A DNA stretch of 64,000 nt from Cryptomeria japonica (lineage: Eukaryota > Streptophyta > Pinopsida > Cupressales > Cupressaceae), in the NCBI RefSeq assembly GCF_030272615.1, contig NC_081409.1, positions 878,175,594-878,239,593 of the forward strand. The letters run 5' to 3'. Of the stretch, positions 33,113 through 45,100 are shown in pieces. Each line of letters opens with the position of its first letter. Within the stretch, counting starts at the first letter, position 1. A model generated the notes under the pieces. It saw only the letters and a program-made list of their open reading frames with translations. It did no database searches and was not told the origin of the DNA. The position numbers were made by a program, and so were the translations under genes.

Positions 33113-34344
33113 TCAAATCAATACTAATGATAGCAAATTTCGTTGTAATTCTAGAATAAATAATACATCATGAAGCACAAGGTCTTGAAGATTAGGCAAC
33201 TTAAATCGAATAGTTCCTTTTCCAAGAGGTTTTAGACTAGATTTATCTGCTAAATAAATTGGATCATAGGCACCTTCATGAAATTCTTCAAAACAATCAC
33301 GCCAAAATGTCATATGTTGTGTGGCTCCAGTATCTAAGATCCAAGAATCATACCATGAGGAATTAGATGTAAAATCCGAAACAGAAAGCACATATTGATC
33401 ACTATCACTGTCACAAGCAAATTGGGCTGCTCCTGAAATTTTATCCTCTGAAATTTTATCATCACTGTGCATTTTTGTTTTATCTTTCTGTTTAAATGAA
33501 TTTTCTCTAAAACTTTCTATCTTGTCCCATGAGAGCTTACATTCATGTGCTTCATGACTACCTTTTCTACCACATCTTTTACAATATAAATACTGCCTAT
33601 CATTTTGATTATCATGTTGCCTCCATTGACCTCTAGTTTTTCCTTTATCATTATAACTATACTTTGAAGAGATTTTATTGATAGATTTTTCTTTTTGATG
33701 AGCAAAACAAACATTTTCAGTAGTATTATCTATTTTCCTTCCAAAAGCTTTTTCACGTTCTGCTAACTTTTCAACCAATTTATCAAATGAAATGGTTTTC
33801 AATTGATTACTTGCTTGAAGAGACTCTAGATAAGTGGAATGTGTTGGAAGAAGTGCCTTGATGAAAGCAGTGAGATAGATATCAACTTTCCACCCGCAGC
33901 ATCAACATCATGTTTTATAGCTCTGATTTCAGAAGCCAAACTCATAACATCACCATTTTTCAATTCAAGATTAAACAATTTTAATTGTAACTGAATAAAC
34001 TCTAATTCTGAATGAGAATCAAATAAATCTTTTAATTTGTGAAGGGCTTCCCATGCAAATGTGCATCCTTGTATATGTCAGTACACATCTCCATTAACAG
34101 AAGCTCTTATCAAAGCCAAAGCTTTGGAATTTTTATATTGCCAAATTTCTTTTTCTTTAGCCTCAATTGGTGTTGTAGGTTGGGCATTTCCATCACAAAT
34201 TTTAGACCATAAATCATTAAAAATGAGAGTGTTTTCAATTTTTCTATGCCATTCCATCCAATTATCTTTTCCTGTTAAAGTTTCTCCAATCAATGAAACA
34301 ATAGACTGCATTCTGAATTTAAAATAAATAAACACAATTTGCAA
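33113..34344 (-). pseudogene. gag: Element G gag and protease
   Basis: The Gag start is read at 34344-34078 (GKDNWMEWHRKIENTLIF), typical of copia capsids. A frameshift lies between about 34078 and 33802. The rest, 33802-33113, has an atypical knuckle (YCKRCGRKGSHEAHEC) and the protease with WILDTGATQHM, followed by LHDVLFILELQRNLLS. The protein would form particles and process the polyprotein. The ATG near 34314 is about 100 bases from the primer site. Confidence 0.87.
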
Positions 34345-34421
34345 GGCCTACAACTTTAAAATAACTTCTCAATCCTTTAAAAATAGATTGTTTCTGTAGA
34401 ATTCTCTGCTCTTATTTCTCC

Positions 34422-34433
34422 GCTTTGATACCA
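34422..34433 (-). promoter_or_regulatory. Primer binding site of element G
   Basis: The minus strand reads tggtatcaaagc next to the LTR, one base different from the initiator-Met complement seen in the other elements. Confidence 0.8.
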
Positions 34434-34434
34434 C

Positions 34435-34663
34435 TGTTAGGGCAGAAATGTAAATGAAATGACAAAAATAAAATGAAACACTTTTCAATTAGTATTCAAG
34501 AAGTACTTGCTGCATAATAAAGGCAGCGAACAGTTTGCACAGTTACACAAAAACTGTCGGATGGAACAAAAAAGTTATAACCATACAAAAACTAATAAAA
34601 TCAAACAAAACTAAAATTAACCTAAAATTACTAAGTTTTAACCTAAAGATTAATACATTAACA
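34435..34663 (-). repeat. 5' LTR of element G (right copy)
   Basis: 229 bp, partner of 29864-30092. Bounded by the primer site on the left and ttatat on the right. Confidence 0.93.
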
Positions 34664-34880
34664 TTATATTTCCACATTTTGCATGTACATCAACCAAGGT
34701 AGCTGCGATAGAAACTCTTTATAATTTGATGAATGTCCATGCCCTTCCAATAGCTTGAAATCGAATGGATAGATGTCAAAAAAGACCAAGACAAACCTAA
34801 AGAAAAACTAAGAAAGAGATATGAATTTTTTGGATGATACCAATCACCATTTAATCGGGGATGCCTCTGCATCATGATTT
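34664..34880 (-). pseudogene. PPR-like gene remnant, upstream part
   Basis: The minus strand contains, in shifting frames, KNSYLFLSF, GMDIHQIIKSF and ATLVDVHAKCG, the run that marks plant PPR proteins of the PLS type (family usual: G-xx-IHxxIIKSG, then ALVDMYAKCG). The frame changes show it is a pseudogene. It ends at the G insertion and continues at 29863. No full PPR gene can be outlined, and the ends are uncertain. Confidence 0.5.
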
Positions 34881-35901
34881 TATTTCAAATTTAAATTATC
34901 TTATTCCACGTTTAATTTAATTGTCACAAATGTTAAAAATTAGGATCAAATCTAATATAAAAGGCCTAAAATCTTGCATCTCACATTTGAAAAAACTATT
35001 TTGGTGGGACTAGCCAATTCGTTCACTTCTCCTATCAAAATCTTTTAAAATTTTAAATATAATAAGTGTCAACCTTGACATTTCAGAATCCGGTCTCAAG
35101 TTTTGTTTCTGATCATTTTATGTCAGATTTTTTTAATAAAAAACTAACCGTGTGGATCATATAAAGCCTATTATCTTTTCTCATTTATATATACAACTAT
35201 ATGCAATCCTAATGATAGAAAAGGTCTACCAATTTGTTTTTTATAGTTTTGTAAATTTGAAGAATATTGGGCAACATCAAATCTTCAATAAGTCTTCATC
35301 AATTTTCATTCACCATTATTGCAAAGATGATGGAAGCTTCAAGGAACATTGGATCGAGAATAATAAGAAATTACTTGTAGATGATTAAATTTTACCTTTC
35401 CTCAAGGGTTTAGTATGATTTCATGTCATTCATACATTTATGAGTTTTGGCTTCAAATATGATCTTTATAATTTATTCATTGTTATTTACATGTTTCATG
35501 CATTCTTGAGTTGTTTTGTACACCACTTTTTGATTGCCTCATCTAGAGTTCACTCTAATACACTTGAGTAGGGCTCTCAAGGAATTTATAATAATGCTAG
35601 AAAATATTGATTGAGTTTTATATTTTTACTCTAGTAAGTATTTATTTCTTTCCATGACTACAATATAGGACTATTGTACCTACACACTAGTGTCCACCAT
35701 TGGAGTCTTCTAGATGCAATAGAATCTAGATTATTTATTGTTGTCATGATCCACATTATCATCTAGACACCTTTTAATAGTAGGAACTTCCCAAATCTTT
35801 TGAGAAAATATTGTAAATGGGAGTTGTTCCCCTAAGGTATCTACTTAATATTCCTATCATCTCACTTTTCTTTATTAAAGATATATTTTTTAATTCATTA
35901 G
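34881..35901. other. AT-rich stretch without recognisable gene
   Basis: About 1 kb of AT-rich sequence. I see no coding motif, repeat pair or structural RNA. A TATA-like tataaaagg near 34958 has no gene behind it that I can identify. Confidence 0.5.
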
Positions 35902-36491
35902 TGTTGGTGTAATTAAGATGTTTTACCTTGGTTATTCTCCACTTAGGTCCTAATTAAATGTCACTTAAACTTACTTAGGGACCACATAATAGTTGTTTGA
36001 GAATCTCCAATTTAGGTGGACTTATCATTTTATCATTCCCACTTTGTGTGGTGTCTCCAGCTTTAGTTCCTTTATCACATTATCATATCCACCTTTCGTG
36101 GCTGCACTTTTTCATCTTTGGTCGGTGATCCACCTTTAGTGCTATTATAATGTGATAACTTTTACACTTTATATGGGATGATAGGTTTTCACTTTTTGTC
36201 TCATGTCATAAGATTACAACACTTCATAATCTTATGCACTCATATGTTCTCACATTGGCTATATAGCTAAGAGGTCTCCTATGTAATATTCATTCATTGT
36301 AAACCCAGTTGGTTCATTCTATTCTATTTCATCATTGATAGAAATATAGTTTATTCTTGTCACATTTATTCTCTCTTGTTATTGTGCTTTCCATTAGGCC
36401 TCTATATCTTTGGTGGTTGTCTTCATAGACAATTACTACAATTGGGATATTTATTTTAGTATTAAATTAACTATTCAAATAGTATTTAACA
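35902..36491 (+). repeat. Element H: LTR-like block related to the LTR of I
   Basis: Begins tgttggtgtaatta, like the LTR at 61442-61957 read on the minus strand, and shares with it words such as ttatcatatccac, ggtgatccacct, gttctcacat and gaaatatagtttattc in the same order. It ends tttaaca at 36491. No primer site, purine tract or target duplication is seen, so it is a solo LTR or fragment with an uncertain right edge. Confidence 0.55.
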
Positions 36492-37414
36492 GGTTGTCCT
36501 CCTAATGGACCTACCTCTTGTGTAAGTATTCTTAAGATTCAAGTGTAAATTTATGTCGTACTAGAATGTGTTTCATAGAAAGTGTCACTCTCATCCGATC
36601 CTTGTATTTGTGAGAGAATAAGATTGTGGATTAATGTTTATTTTTCATTTTGGCAAAAACCTAGTTTTGTCACATGGTCATCATGGAGAGTTGTCCCTCA
36701 ATGTGTGAAGTATTCTACTTGTGTCACCTTGCATGATGTATTAATGATTATTGCATGTGCTATTGTGATCTATTATGAAACCTTGGGCATGTGAAGTGTG
36801 CAATGCCATAAGAAAAAGTGCTTGTTTGGTTCTTGTATGCTAATATCTTAGCAAAATATTGGGAATTATACTAAGTTATTTGGGATTTTCAATTCTTAAT
36901 TGTTCATATGGAAGGAAAATGAGAATGACTAAAGGAATAAGTGGTCATATCTTATCTACTTTTACTCAATTGAAACATAAATGATTTAAGAAAACATAAA
37001 TAAAACATATCTTGTGTGTAACTACAAAATACTATGTATCTAATAACCTATTAATATTTCAATATGTAGATGGTTATTTCTTTTATGATCTCATTATTTC
37101 CTCTTATCTATGATATAAAATAATAATTTAAGATTACGTTTAAAATATACGAGAATATAGAAGAAATAATTATTAATTTAAAATATAAATTTTGATTGCA
37201 ATTAAATTATGGATTGTAGAAAATTGATATCATCAATTATTAATGTAAATTTTGTTTAATGAGAAAAATATTTTATTTTTAGTTTTTATTGAGAAAACTA
37301 ATCAGATTTAAAGTCTACACATTTATTTATTTATTCATTTAATGTAATATCACTATATGAAAAATATTTCCTTTTGAAGTTAATACATTTCTCTTCAAAA
37401 TATTCTTTTTTCAA
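36492..37414. other. AT-rich stretch without recognisable gene
   Basis: About 0.9 kb, strongly AT-rich from 36960 on. Nothing identifiable as a gene. The short frame at 36582-36794 shows no known motif. Confidence 0.5.
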
Positions 37415-37679
37415 AAAAAGGGTAAATATTTATTAAATTCAAAGACAATTACATAACAAGATGGGACAATAGCCTAACAAAGAAGAATTACACATTCATG
37501 TCTTCAACAAATAATTACTCCAACATTCAAGAAATATCCAAAGGCAAATGTCACGTATCCTCATTATTCTAACCTCGTATCTAACCAGATGCACATTTGA
37601 CCATATAGGCTGGTACCGTATTCCACTCCCAAGAAATATGAGACAAAGGAACAAATTATAAAGACCCGCTCAATATCAA

Positions 37680-38503
37680 AATCTATTGAAGAACCAAAGA
37701 TAACTGCCAACTAACATCATTCATGCATTGTCCTTTCAATAAATTTGCCACCACCTATGAATTGGTCTCATAAATAAGCCTTTGCCATCCAAGAGCACAA
37801 CCTCTCTCCATAGCATACAAGATGGAAAGAGTCTCCAAAAAGTTATTTGTATGAACCCCTTTATAAATGGCAAAGGTAAAATAAATAATCATAGAACAAT
37901 CACAACCAATTCCCCCAATGCTAGCATGACTAGGATTTCCCCTAGAAGAGACATCAATATTTATTTTCAAAAATACTTTAGGAGAAGGAAGCTAGTGGCC
38001 CACACAATCAATCTATCACATAGAATGTCTACATCTAACCCTCTAAGCTTACTGAATTTATATAGAAAAGGTGAACCTTCAAACAATATTTACATCAGTA
38101 GGATCCACTACAATAGAGAGATCACACTTAGTCGAGACTGTGTCCTAAATACTCTAAAAAATCCTCCCCCATAATTGTTGAACACCCATTTGTGCATCCA
38201 GGAAGATTCTTTGAATTTTTTTAACAAAATATGCTAGATAATGAAAGTAGGCTCAAAACGTCAGGCTACTTGAAAAAAGGTGGTATTAACTGGAGGTTAA
38301 ACTAAATGGTCCCAAAACTCCACCAACGTGGAAGCATGCCAACAAGCCTAATTCCAAACTCCCCACCAAAGATGCTAAATCCCATGAGAGAAAGAACACT
38401 AAAAGAAAAGATGAGGGATACATTCTATACTATTACGATACAAGATACAAATAGAAGGCCCTTGGAAGCCATTCTTGCATAAATTATCCTAAGTAAGACA
38501 TCA
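37680..38503 (-). pseudogene. LINE J: RNase H domain and preceding region
   Basis: The minus strand of 37755-37970 reads MKINIDVSSRGNPSHASIGG and, after it, CDCSMI and TNNFLETLSILYAMERGCALGWQRL. This is the plant RNase H type found at the C-terminus of many LINE polyproteins, with the first catalytic Asp (NIDVSSRGN) present. Upstream, 38200-38480 resembles the region after the reverse transcriptase (zf-RVT type), but is too broken to state residues. Confidence 0.7.
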
Positions 38504-39382
38504 TGATTTAGATAAGGAAGGGAGATCCCATGAAGGAAATACCCACCTTGTAGCCTATAACACAAAACACCATGCAAGATAATGGTAACCGATAGAGACA
38601 ACGCAAGATATAACTAATAAAAATAGAAAGAGAAATCCTTATAATTCTTTGTGAATTACATATGCCTTCCGGCATTACACATACTGGACCACAACCTAGG
38701 ATTATAAAACAATTCTCACAACTCAAACTATGATCAATGGATCATCTCCTCAACAAATTGGCCTCCGGTAATAGTCTGCACTGTTATGCATTGATTTGGA
38801 CCTCAGTCCCTTCGGACTTCAGTCCCCCAGACCAGAATCTCTTCAAAAAATACATCTTCTTTGGATCTCTTCTTCCTCGGACCTCTACCCTCCAAAATGA
38901 ATCTCCAAACTTTCCCTTTATATCATCTGCAAGTAATAACAACTCGATTAATTTGGCCAAAGACCAATCAGTTCATGATGAAATGTGCAAACAATAATAG
39001 GTCAGCCCAAATCACCAAGAACACCTTCAAAATGCATATAACTTCACGTGGACCTCTAAGAACATTGGTCAAGGCCAAAAGCAACATCGCTTAATGATCT
39101 GCAAATTATAGAAACCATCTACAACCCAATTCATCTTTGATCTATACACTGCAAGTCCAACCTGTAAGAACACATCAACACCAGACCAATACGAGAATCG
39201 ATATCTCACCGGAATCAAATCCAAATGCCATGAATATTGAATATTATTAAGACAATGATCTCAAGGTGATAAACCCAAATCCACAATGCTAAAATCTCAA
39301 ACATGAATAAATGCAATGATTTCCAAGCAACTCCACTTCTAACTGCTCCAACCGGTTGAACTAGTCTAATGCTCCTGCATCA
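38504..39382 (-). repeat. 3' LTR of element K (left copy)
   Basis: 879 bp, tgatttag to ctgcatca on the plus strand, repeated at 39944-40789. It has about 30 bases around 39200-39230 (ctcaccgg region) that the other copy lacks. Confidence 0.87.
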
Positions 39383-39943
39383 AACTCTTGGGGTTAGTTG
39401 GAAAGTGATTCCAACCACTTTATATGGTTCAGTGATCTATCAATAGGTACTTGCAATTGCCTCAGGGGTTCAATGATCTTACTACAAGTTCTGGTTGTCT
39501 CTCCTCGACGATCTACCAGACCAACCTACAACCTGCATCAGTTCAACAATCTATTCAAGTCTCCACATACCAACCACCTCAAGCTCATGCTCCTAGGTTC
39601 GATGGTATTCTTACAAGCCTTGTACTTCCTCACATTCAACCATTTGAACAACTGTACAAGATTCCTTAACTTCTTTTCAACCAACCAGTTCACAACCACC
39701 ACTTCCTCCAACAATAATTTCATAATCGGCTCATTCTCTGAGGAAGAATCTCCTCCTTTTCTTTGGTAAACTACCTTAGCTTGGTGATCTGACTACTACT
39801 TCTGATTGCCTCACATTCGGCGATCTATCAAACATACATATATCATGCCTCCAATCAATGATTGGTCCACCCAAAGGAATGCCTCAAGGTTCACAACTAG
39901 TTCTCCCTCCATCAATAGGTTTACAACCAACTCTGATACCACT
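39383..39943 (-). other. Interior of element K
   Basis: 561 bp with the primer site at its right end. Open frames of up to 123 codons exist on the plus strand (39398-39769) but show no known motif and run against the element's own direction. The purine tract next to the left LTR is weak. I regard it as non-coding. Confidence 0.6.
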
Positions 39944-40789
39944 TGATGCAGACAAGGAAGGGAGATCCAATGAAGGGCATCCCTGCCTTTTAGGCTATAA
40001 CACAAAACACCATGCAAGATACCAGTAACCAGTGGAGGCAATGCAAGATATAACCGGTAAAAATAGAAAGATAAATCCTTATAATTTTTTATGAATTTCA
40101 TATGCCTTCCGGCATTACAAATGCTGGATTGCAGCCCAGGATTACAAAACAATTCTCACAACTCAAACTATGATCAACGGATCATCTCTTCAACAAATCG
40201 GCCTTTGGTAACAATCTGCATTGTTCTACATTGATCTGGATCTAACTCCCTCTGACCAGAATCTATCTGGAAACTACATCTTCTCTGGATCTCTTCTTCC
40301 TCAAACCTTTGTCCTCCAAAATGAATCTCCAGACTTTCCCTTTGTACCATCCTCAAGCAATAACAACTTGATCAAGTTGGCCAAAGACCAACCAGTTCAT
40401 GATGAAACATGCAAACAATAATAGGTTGGCCCAAATCACCAATAACACCTTTAAAATGCATAGGGCTTCACGCAGACCTTCAAGAACATAGGTCAAGGCT
40501 CAAAACAACATCTCTCAATGATCCACAAGTTACGAAAACCATCCACAACCCAATTCATCTTCAATCCACATGCTGCAAGGCCAACCAATAAGAACACATC
40601 AACACCAGACCAATACCGGAATCAAATCCAAATGACATGAATCTCAAATATGATTAAGACAATGATCTTAAGGTGATAAAACCAAATCCACAATGCTAAA
40701 CTCTCAAACATGAAGAAATGCAATGATTTCCAAGCAACTTCACTGCTAGTTGTTCCAATTGGTTGAACTACTCTAGTTCTCCTCCATCA
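39944..40789 (-). repeat. 5' LTR of element K (right copy)
   Basis: 846 bp, tgatgcagac to ctccatca, partner of 38504-39382, bounded by the primer site on the left and catca on the right. Confidence 0.87.
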
Positions 40790-40794
40790 CATCA

Positions 40795-42132
40795 ATTGTG
40801 AGCTACCAACCACATGAAAAATTTGCATTTAGGCCAAGAAAATTTGTTCCACACCTATTTCCATCATGGGATACCTACACTCCTAAAAATCTACCTATCA
40901 CTCCAAATACCTTAAAGACACAGAGTACTTGTCTATAGAGCATTGACCTTATGTTAGGATGTGTTGTCCTCCATGAGAACTGTGCTCCCTACTAGCAACA
41001 ATTTGAGTTATCTCCTATTAGTCTTTCTCTATCCCTCCAAGTGACTATTCATTGGGAGCTTTTCATCTACACACATCAACCTATCCCACATATTGAAAAG
41101 TCTTATATTCAACCACCTTGCTCCATCCAGCTACAACAAAACTATCACAAATGTATACTATAAGTACAAATACCTTGAAAGGATTAGAGAATATCCTTCC
41201 CAATAATCAAACCAAAAAAGAGATTCAAATCCCCTATGAAAAAATAAAAAAATTCCCTTGCTTAATGAACTTCACCTCAGCCTTCAAAGTATGCCAAATC
41301 ATAGACCCCTTCCCCTTCATATGATAGAAAGGGACATCGAAACTATCAACCCCTCCTAAATACTTGTGAGAAAGAATTTGAGCCCAAACCTGATATTGAC
41401 TAGTGCACTGATGCCAATATAATTTAACAACTAGTACCTGCCCATTCATATTTGTTGAATGTAGATCAAGACCCCTTTATTTCTTTGGCCTGTAGATAGA
41501 ATCTCACTTCACTAAGCTCCACTTAGAAGCAATCAAATTACCACTCCAATAAAATTGCCATGAAAGAGCATCGAAATCTAAATTCCTTAATGAACTACGA
41601 CAGAGCTACCTGAACAAAACACTTGTGAGTAGGAGGTGTCTAGATCACTGCCTGCAAAAGAGTCACTTATCCAGTAATGGAGAGACATCATAGTCTAGTG
41701 ATTAACCCTCCTATGCAACTTATCCAACATAGCTTGTCAATATCCCCTATGTTGATGACCCACAACTAGAGGAATGCCAAGACAAGCCAAAGAAAGGGTT
41801 CCAATTTGAAATCTCAATATGTGGGCAATCCTTCCCTAAATAGGATAAGGAGTATTAAAAAAATAAATAGAATATTTGTGGTCATTGACTTGTAGTCTTG
41901 ATGCAACGAAATAAATATCCAAAGTTTGTCTGAATGTCTCCGCTTCATGAATTCAGGTAGCCCCCAGTAAAACAATATCATCCACAAACTACAAGTGGAA
42001 ATGAGTTGGTAGCCCATTACCCCAATTCAAACCATGAAGAAATCCTTGGGAAACTTGGGAATTGATGAATCTTCACAAGCCTTTTTCCCTAATAATAAAC
42101 AAATAAGGGGATAAGGGTCCACTTGACAAAGA
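40795..42132 (-). pseudogene. LINE J: catalytic part of reverse transcriptase
   Basis: On the minus strand, from 42132 leftwards, the words SSGPLSPYLFII, a GNGLPTHFHL segment, then FVDDIVLLG (41960-41990) and later YLGIPLVVGH give the L1-type reverse transcriptase with its FxDD catalytic site. Stops and frameshifts occur, for example in the HFHL to FVDD step. LINE reverse transcriptase copies its own RNA at a nicked target. The section left of about 41500 is less certain. Confidence 0.75.
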
Positions 42133-45100
42133 TGTAGTACCCCTTCTCGATCGGACTTATTAGACTGGTTTTGTGTTGCAGTTTACTATTCAGTTGACAC
42201 TTTATTGCTCGACATTTTTACAGATGTATTTGATATTATTTCATGTTTATCTAGATATTAGATGCATGAGTTATTTTCATTATTTCAGTATTGGTGATTT
42301 CTAGTATTTCATGGATTATTGCTTGTACTGACATCTTACTTTATCTAGGCGATGTGTCATATATATGTTGCATGTTTGCTATTGTATTGGATGCAAGGGG
42401 ACGATTTTCCTTCACTCGTTTCGATGAGACAGGGAACGTCACGATTCTCCTTCATCGGTGTGTGTGTCGTGTATTCTATATTTATATGCATGTATGTGTG
42501 CTTCGATGATGCAGGATATTGCAGGTACAAGTACCGGGTAGGTACGGGGTATCATCTCCACCTGGCTTCACAGGTCTGAGCGTGCCTTATATGTCCGATG
42601 GGAGTGGAGGAGATAGCTTTTGACCCTAGTCCTTACCTCAGTTTATATTTTGTGAGTGCCGTCAGTCGGTCATTCATCCCTTTTTGTTCGAATTTTGAGT
42701 CTTTTTACTTTTCCTCGATTTGCGTGCCATAGTGGTTCGGTTATTTATTTAAAGTATAAGTTATCATTATTTGTTGGCTTGAGCGATTTATTCCTTATTA
42801 TGCCTTTATGTCTTGAATCAAGCTTAATTGATTAGTTTATTAGATTTTAACTTTTAGTTGTTTATTTTAGAAAAGTAATCGTGTTTAGATCCAACGGAAG
42901 AAGTAGAATAAATAGAGTTAATTGCTTTTAATATATGCAAATAAAGCTAACTCATTGTTTTCCTATTTAGTAGAAAAGTTGATTTAATTGCTATATATGA
43001 AAAAAGTAATTTTCAAAAAAGGGAATTTTCATTTATTTGTTTTGAGGAATATGAAAAAGAAAAAAAAAAAAAAAAAAAGTCAATTGTTGGAATTTAATGT
43101 TTTTTTTAAATAGAAAATATTGCAACCTAGAAAATTAGGTTAAAACATGGTCTTACTTATTTACCTTGGAGGAGATTTTGGGGGTTATGCTTGTTTGGAG
43201 GAGGAAAAAGAAATTCTGGAAAAAAATTGCTTGAAAGGTGGATTTGGGTTTTGAACTAGCTGGGAATTCTGCTGAAGCATACCACTCCTTCTTGGAAATC
43301 TTAGAGGTTGGTTGAATCCTTGTTTATTTTAACAAAAAAATCCTTGCTTTCTTCCAATTCTTTGTTTATTGTTTAAAAGCTTGATTTATGAATTTTGGGT
43401 GTTGAGTGTTTGCTTGCCATGGGTTTGTGGAAGAAGGATTCTATCAATTTGTTATCAAAATTCAAACTCAAACTCTCTCCAAGTAGTTTCATAACTTAAT
43501 TTATGTTGTTTCATTTTTGCTTGTGCAAGAAATTCTTGGTTTGTTTTGCTGTTTGTAATTGGAAATATTGTTGGGTTTTAGTAGTGTTATGCTGGCAAAA
43601 TTTTGCCAAGCATTTATAAAATACCTCTCCCTGGTAATTTTCAGTTTAAAAATGATGATTATGAGTTAATCTTTCTTGTTCATGCTTGTTGGGAGCAAAG
43701 AAATTCAATTGGAGGTTAGAGATTAAGTCTATTCCCATTTAATTTAATTTTTAGAGTGAACTGGGCTGATTTGGATGAAATTTTATTGCCCCTGTTTTGT
43801 CTCAGAAGATTTTTATTTGCTGGTAAAATTGGCATTACCAGTGACTTTTATAATTTATCTTTTTGGTTGTATGTTTGTTAAAAAATGATGTGGTTGGGGA
43901 ATTATTTGTTAATTTTGTTCTAACAGAGATTTCCACCTCTGTCTCTGTTAATAGCTTCTTTTATTTTTGTCTCAGACGTTTTATTTAAAAATGAAATTTA
44001 AATTGTTTATTGAAAACAAAAAAATTAAATTTATTAGTGTTTGGGATTGGGGGCGGTGGCGGGGAGCTGGGCTCAACCCAGCCCACGCACCCCCTTTCCC
44101 TGCAGCCTCGCTGCATTCCCCAGCTTGGGGTTAGCAGCAACGCTGCTTTCCCCAACTCTGAGGATGCAGCAAGCGCTGCATTCCCCAGCTTGGGAACAGC
44201 AGCACATGCTGCCGTGGGTGCTTTGGGCCCCACGTTGTGTGTTTAAAATTTGTTTTTTTTTATATTTTTTTTTTAGTTTTAAAAAAAAGAAAGGTAACAA
44301 TATAATTTTGTTAGTGGGTAAAACTAAAATCCTTAGTGTTATTTTGTGTTTAATATTAAGTGATAATATAATGTTATTTAAATAAAAATAATATTATGTT
44401 ATTATTTAATATTAAATAATAATATTAAGTTAATTGTTAGTTTATAATGTTATTAAGATTAATTAATTATTCCTCGATTTAGTGATTAGAATTTAATTGC
44501 TTTATATTTTGAAAATAAATAAAATAATATGGAGGTTAGTATTAACGTTGGAATAAAGGGTAATTTGGGTTAAATTTAATATTAGTGTTTGTTATCCAAG
44601 TATTGTAAAATAATCGTATGATGATTGTATTCGACGAATAGGTGTTATTTTGGAATTATTTTATATTAGCTTGTATATATTTGTTTAATTTGATTTAAAT
44701 GTTGACTTGGTTATAGTCGAATTGAGAAAATTGTAATTTTATCATCATCAACTGGTTAGGGGTTTAAAATTGTAAATGTGGTTCCAATTCAACCTTTTAA
44801 GACATGTGACTTCATCATTTCTTTATGTTAAATAGATGCGATGTCTTTCATTCCAGAAATCCTTATTGCGAGCATTGTATGTTGTTGACTACTTAAAGAA
44901 AGATTGCTTGTGTAGGATCTTGTGTTTTAATAATTGCAGTCTAGTTGTTTTAATGTCGTCACATTATGTTTAAAATTGTCATTATGTTGTCGATGTTTAC
45001 CCTTGGTCAGGTGTCGATGTTCAAACCTTGAGGAAGTGGGCTATTATGTGTTATGTCCCTAATGGTCAACCCTGGGTTTGTGACTGTGAGTCCTCCACCT

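Larger units (their letters stand above)
29864..34663 (-). mobile_element. Element G: nearly complete Ty1/copia retrotransposon
   Basis: A 4.8-kb element with 229-bp LTRs at 29864-30092 and 34435-34663 that differ at four positions, flanked by ttatat on both sides (29858-29863 and 34664-34669). Primer site at 34422-34433 and purine tract beside the left LTR at 30093-30103. The minus strand encodes gag, protease, integrase, reverse transcriptase and RNase H in copia order. From 33802 to 30101 all domains are in one frame, broken only by stop codons. One frameshift lies in gag. A young insertion that disrupted an already decaying PPR-like sequence. Confidence 0.93.
38504..40789 (-). mobile_element. 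Element K: short LTR element without coding capacity
   Basis: Direct repeats at 38504-39382 (879 bp) and 39944-40789 (846 bp) flank only 561 bp. The target duplication catca lies at 38499-38503 and 40790-40794. The primer site complement actctgatacca is at 39930-39941, two bases from the right LTR, so the element is on the minus strand. No gag or pol motif exists in the interior. TRIM-like in logic, though its LTRs are longer than usual for TRIMs. The LTRs differ at many positions. Inserted in LINE J. Confidence 0.88.

Noticed and set aside
39398-39769. 123-codon plus-strand gene in element K
   Set aside because: Opposite to the element's direction, no known motif, low-complexity Thr/Ser/Asn composition.
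43985-44385. Overlapping open frames on both strands in the L LTR (also at 52980-53299)
   Set aside because: They exist because the GC-rich island has few stop codons; no known motif, and the frames are present in both LTRs only because the LTRs are copies.
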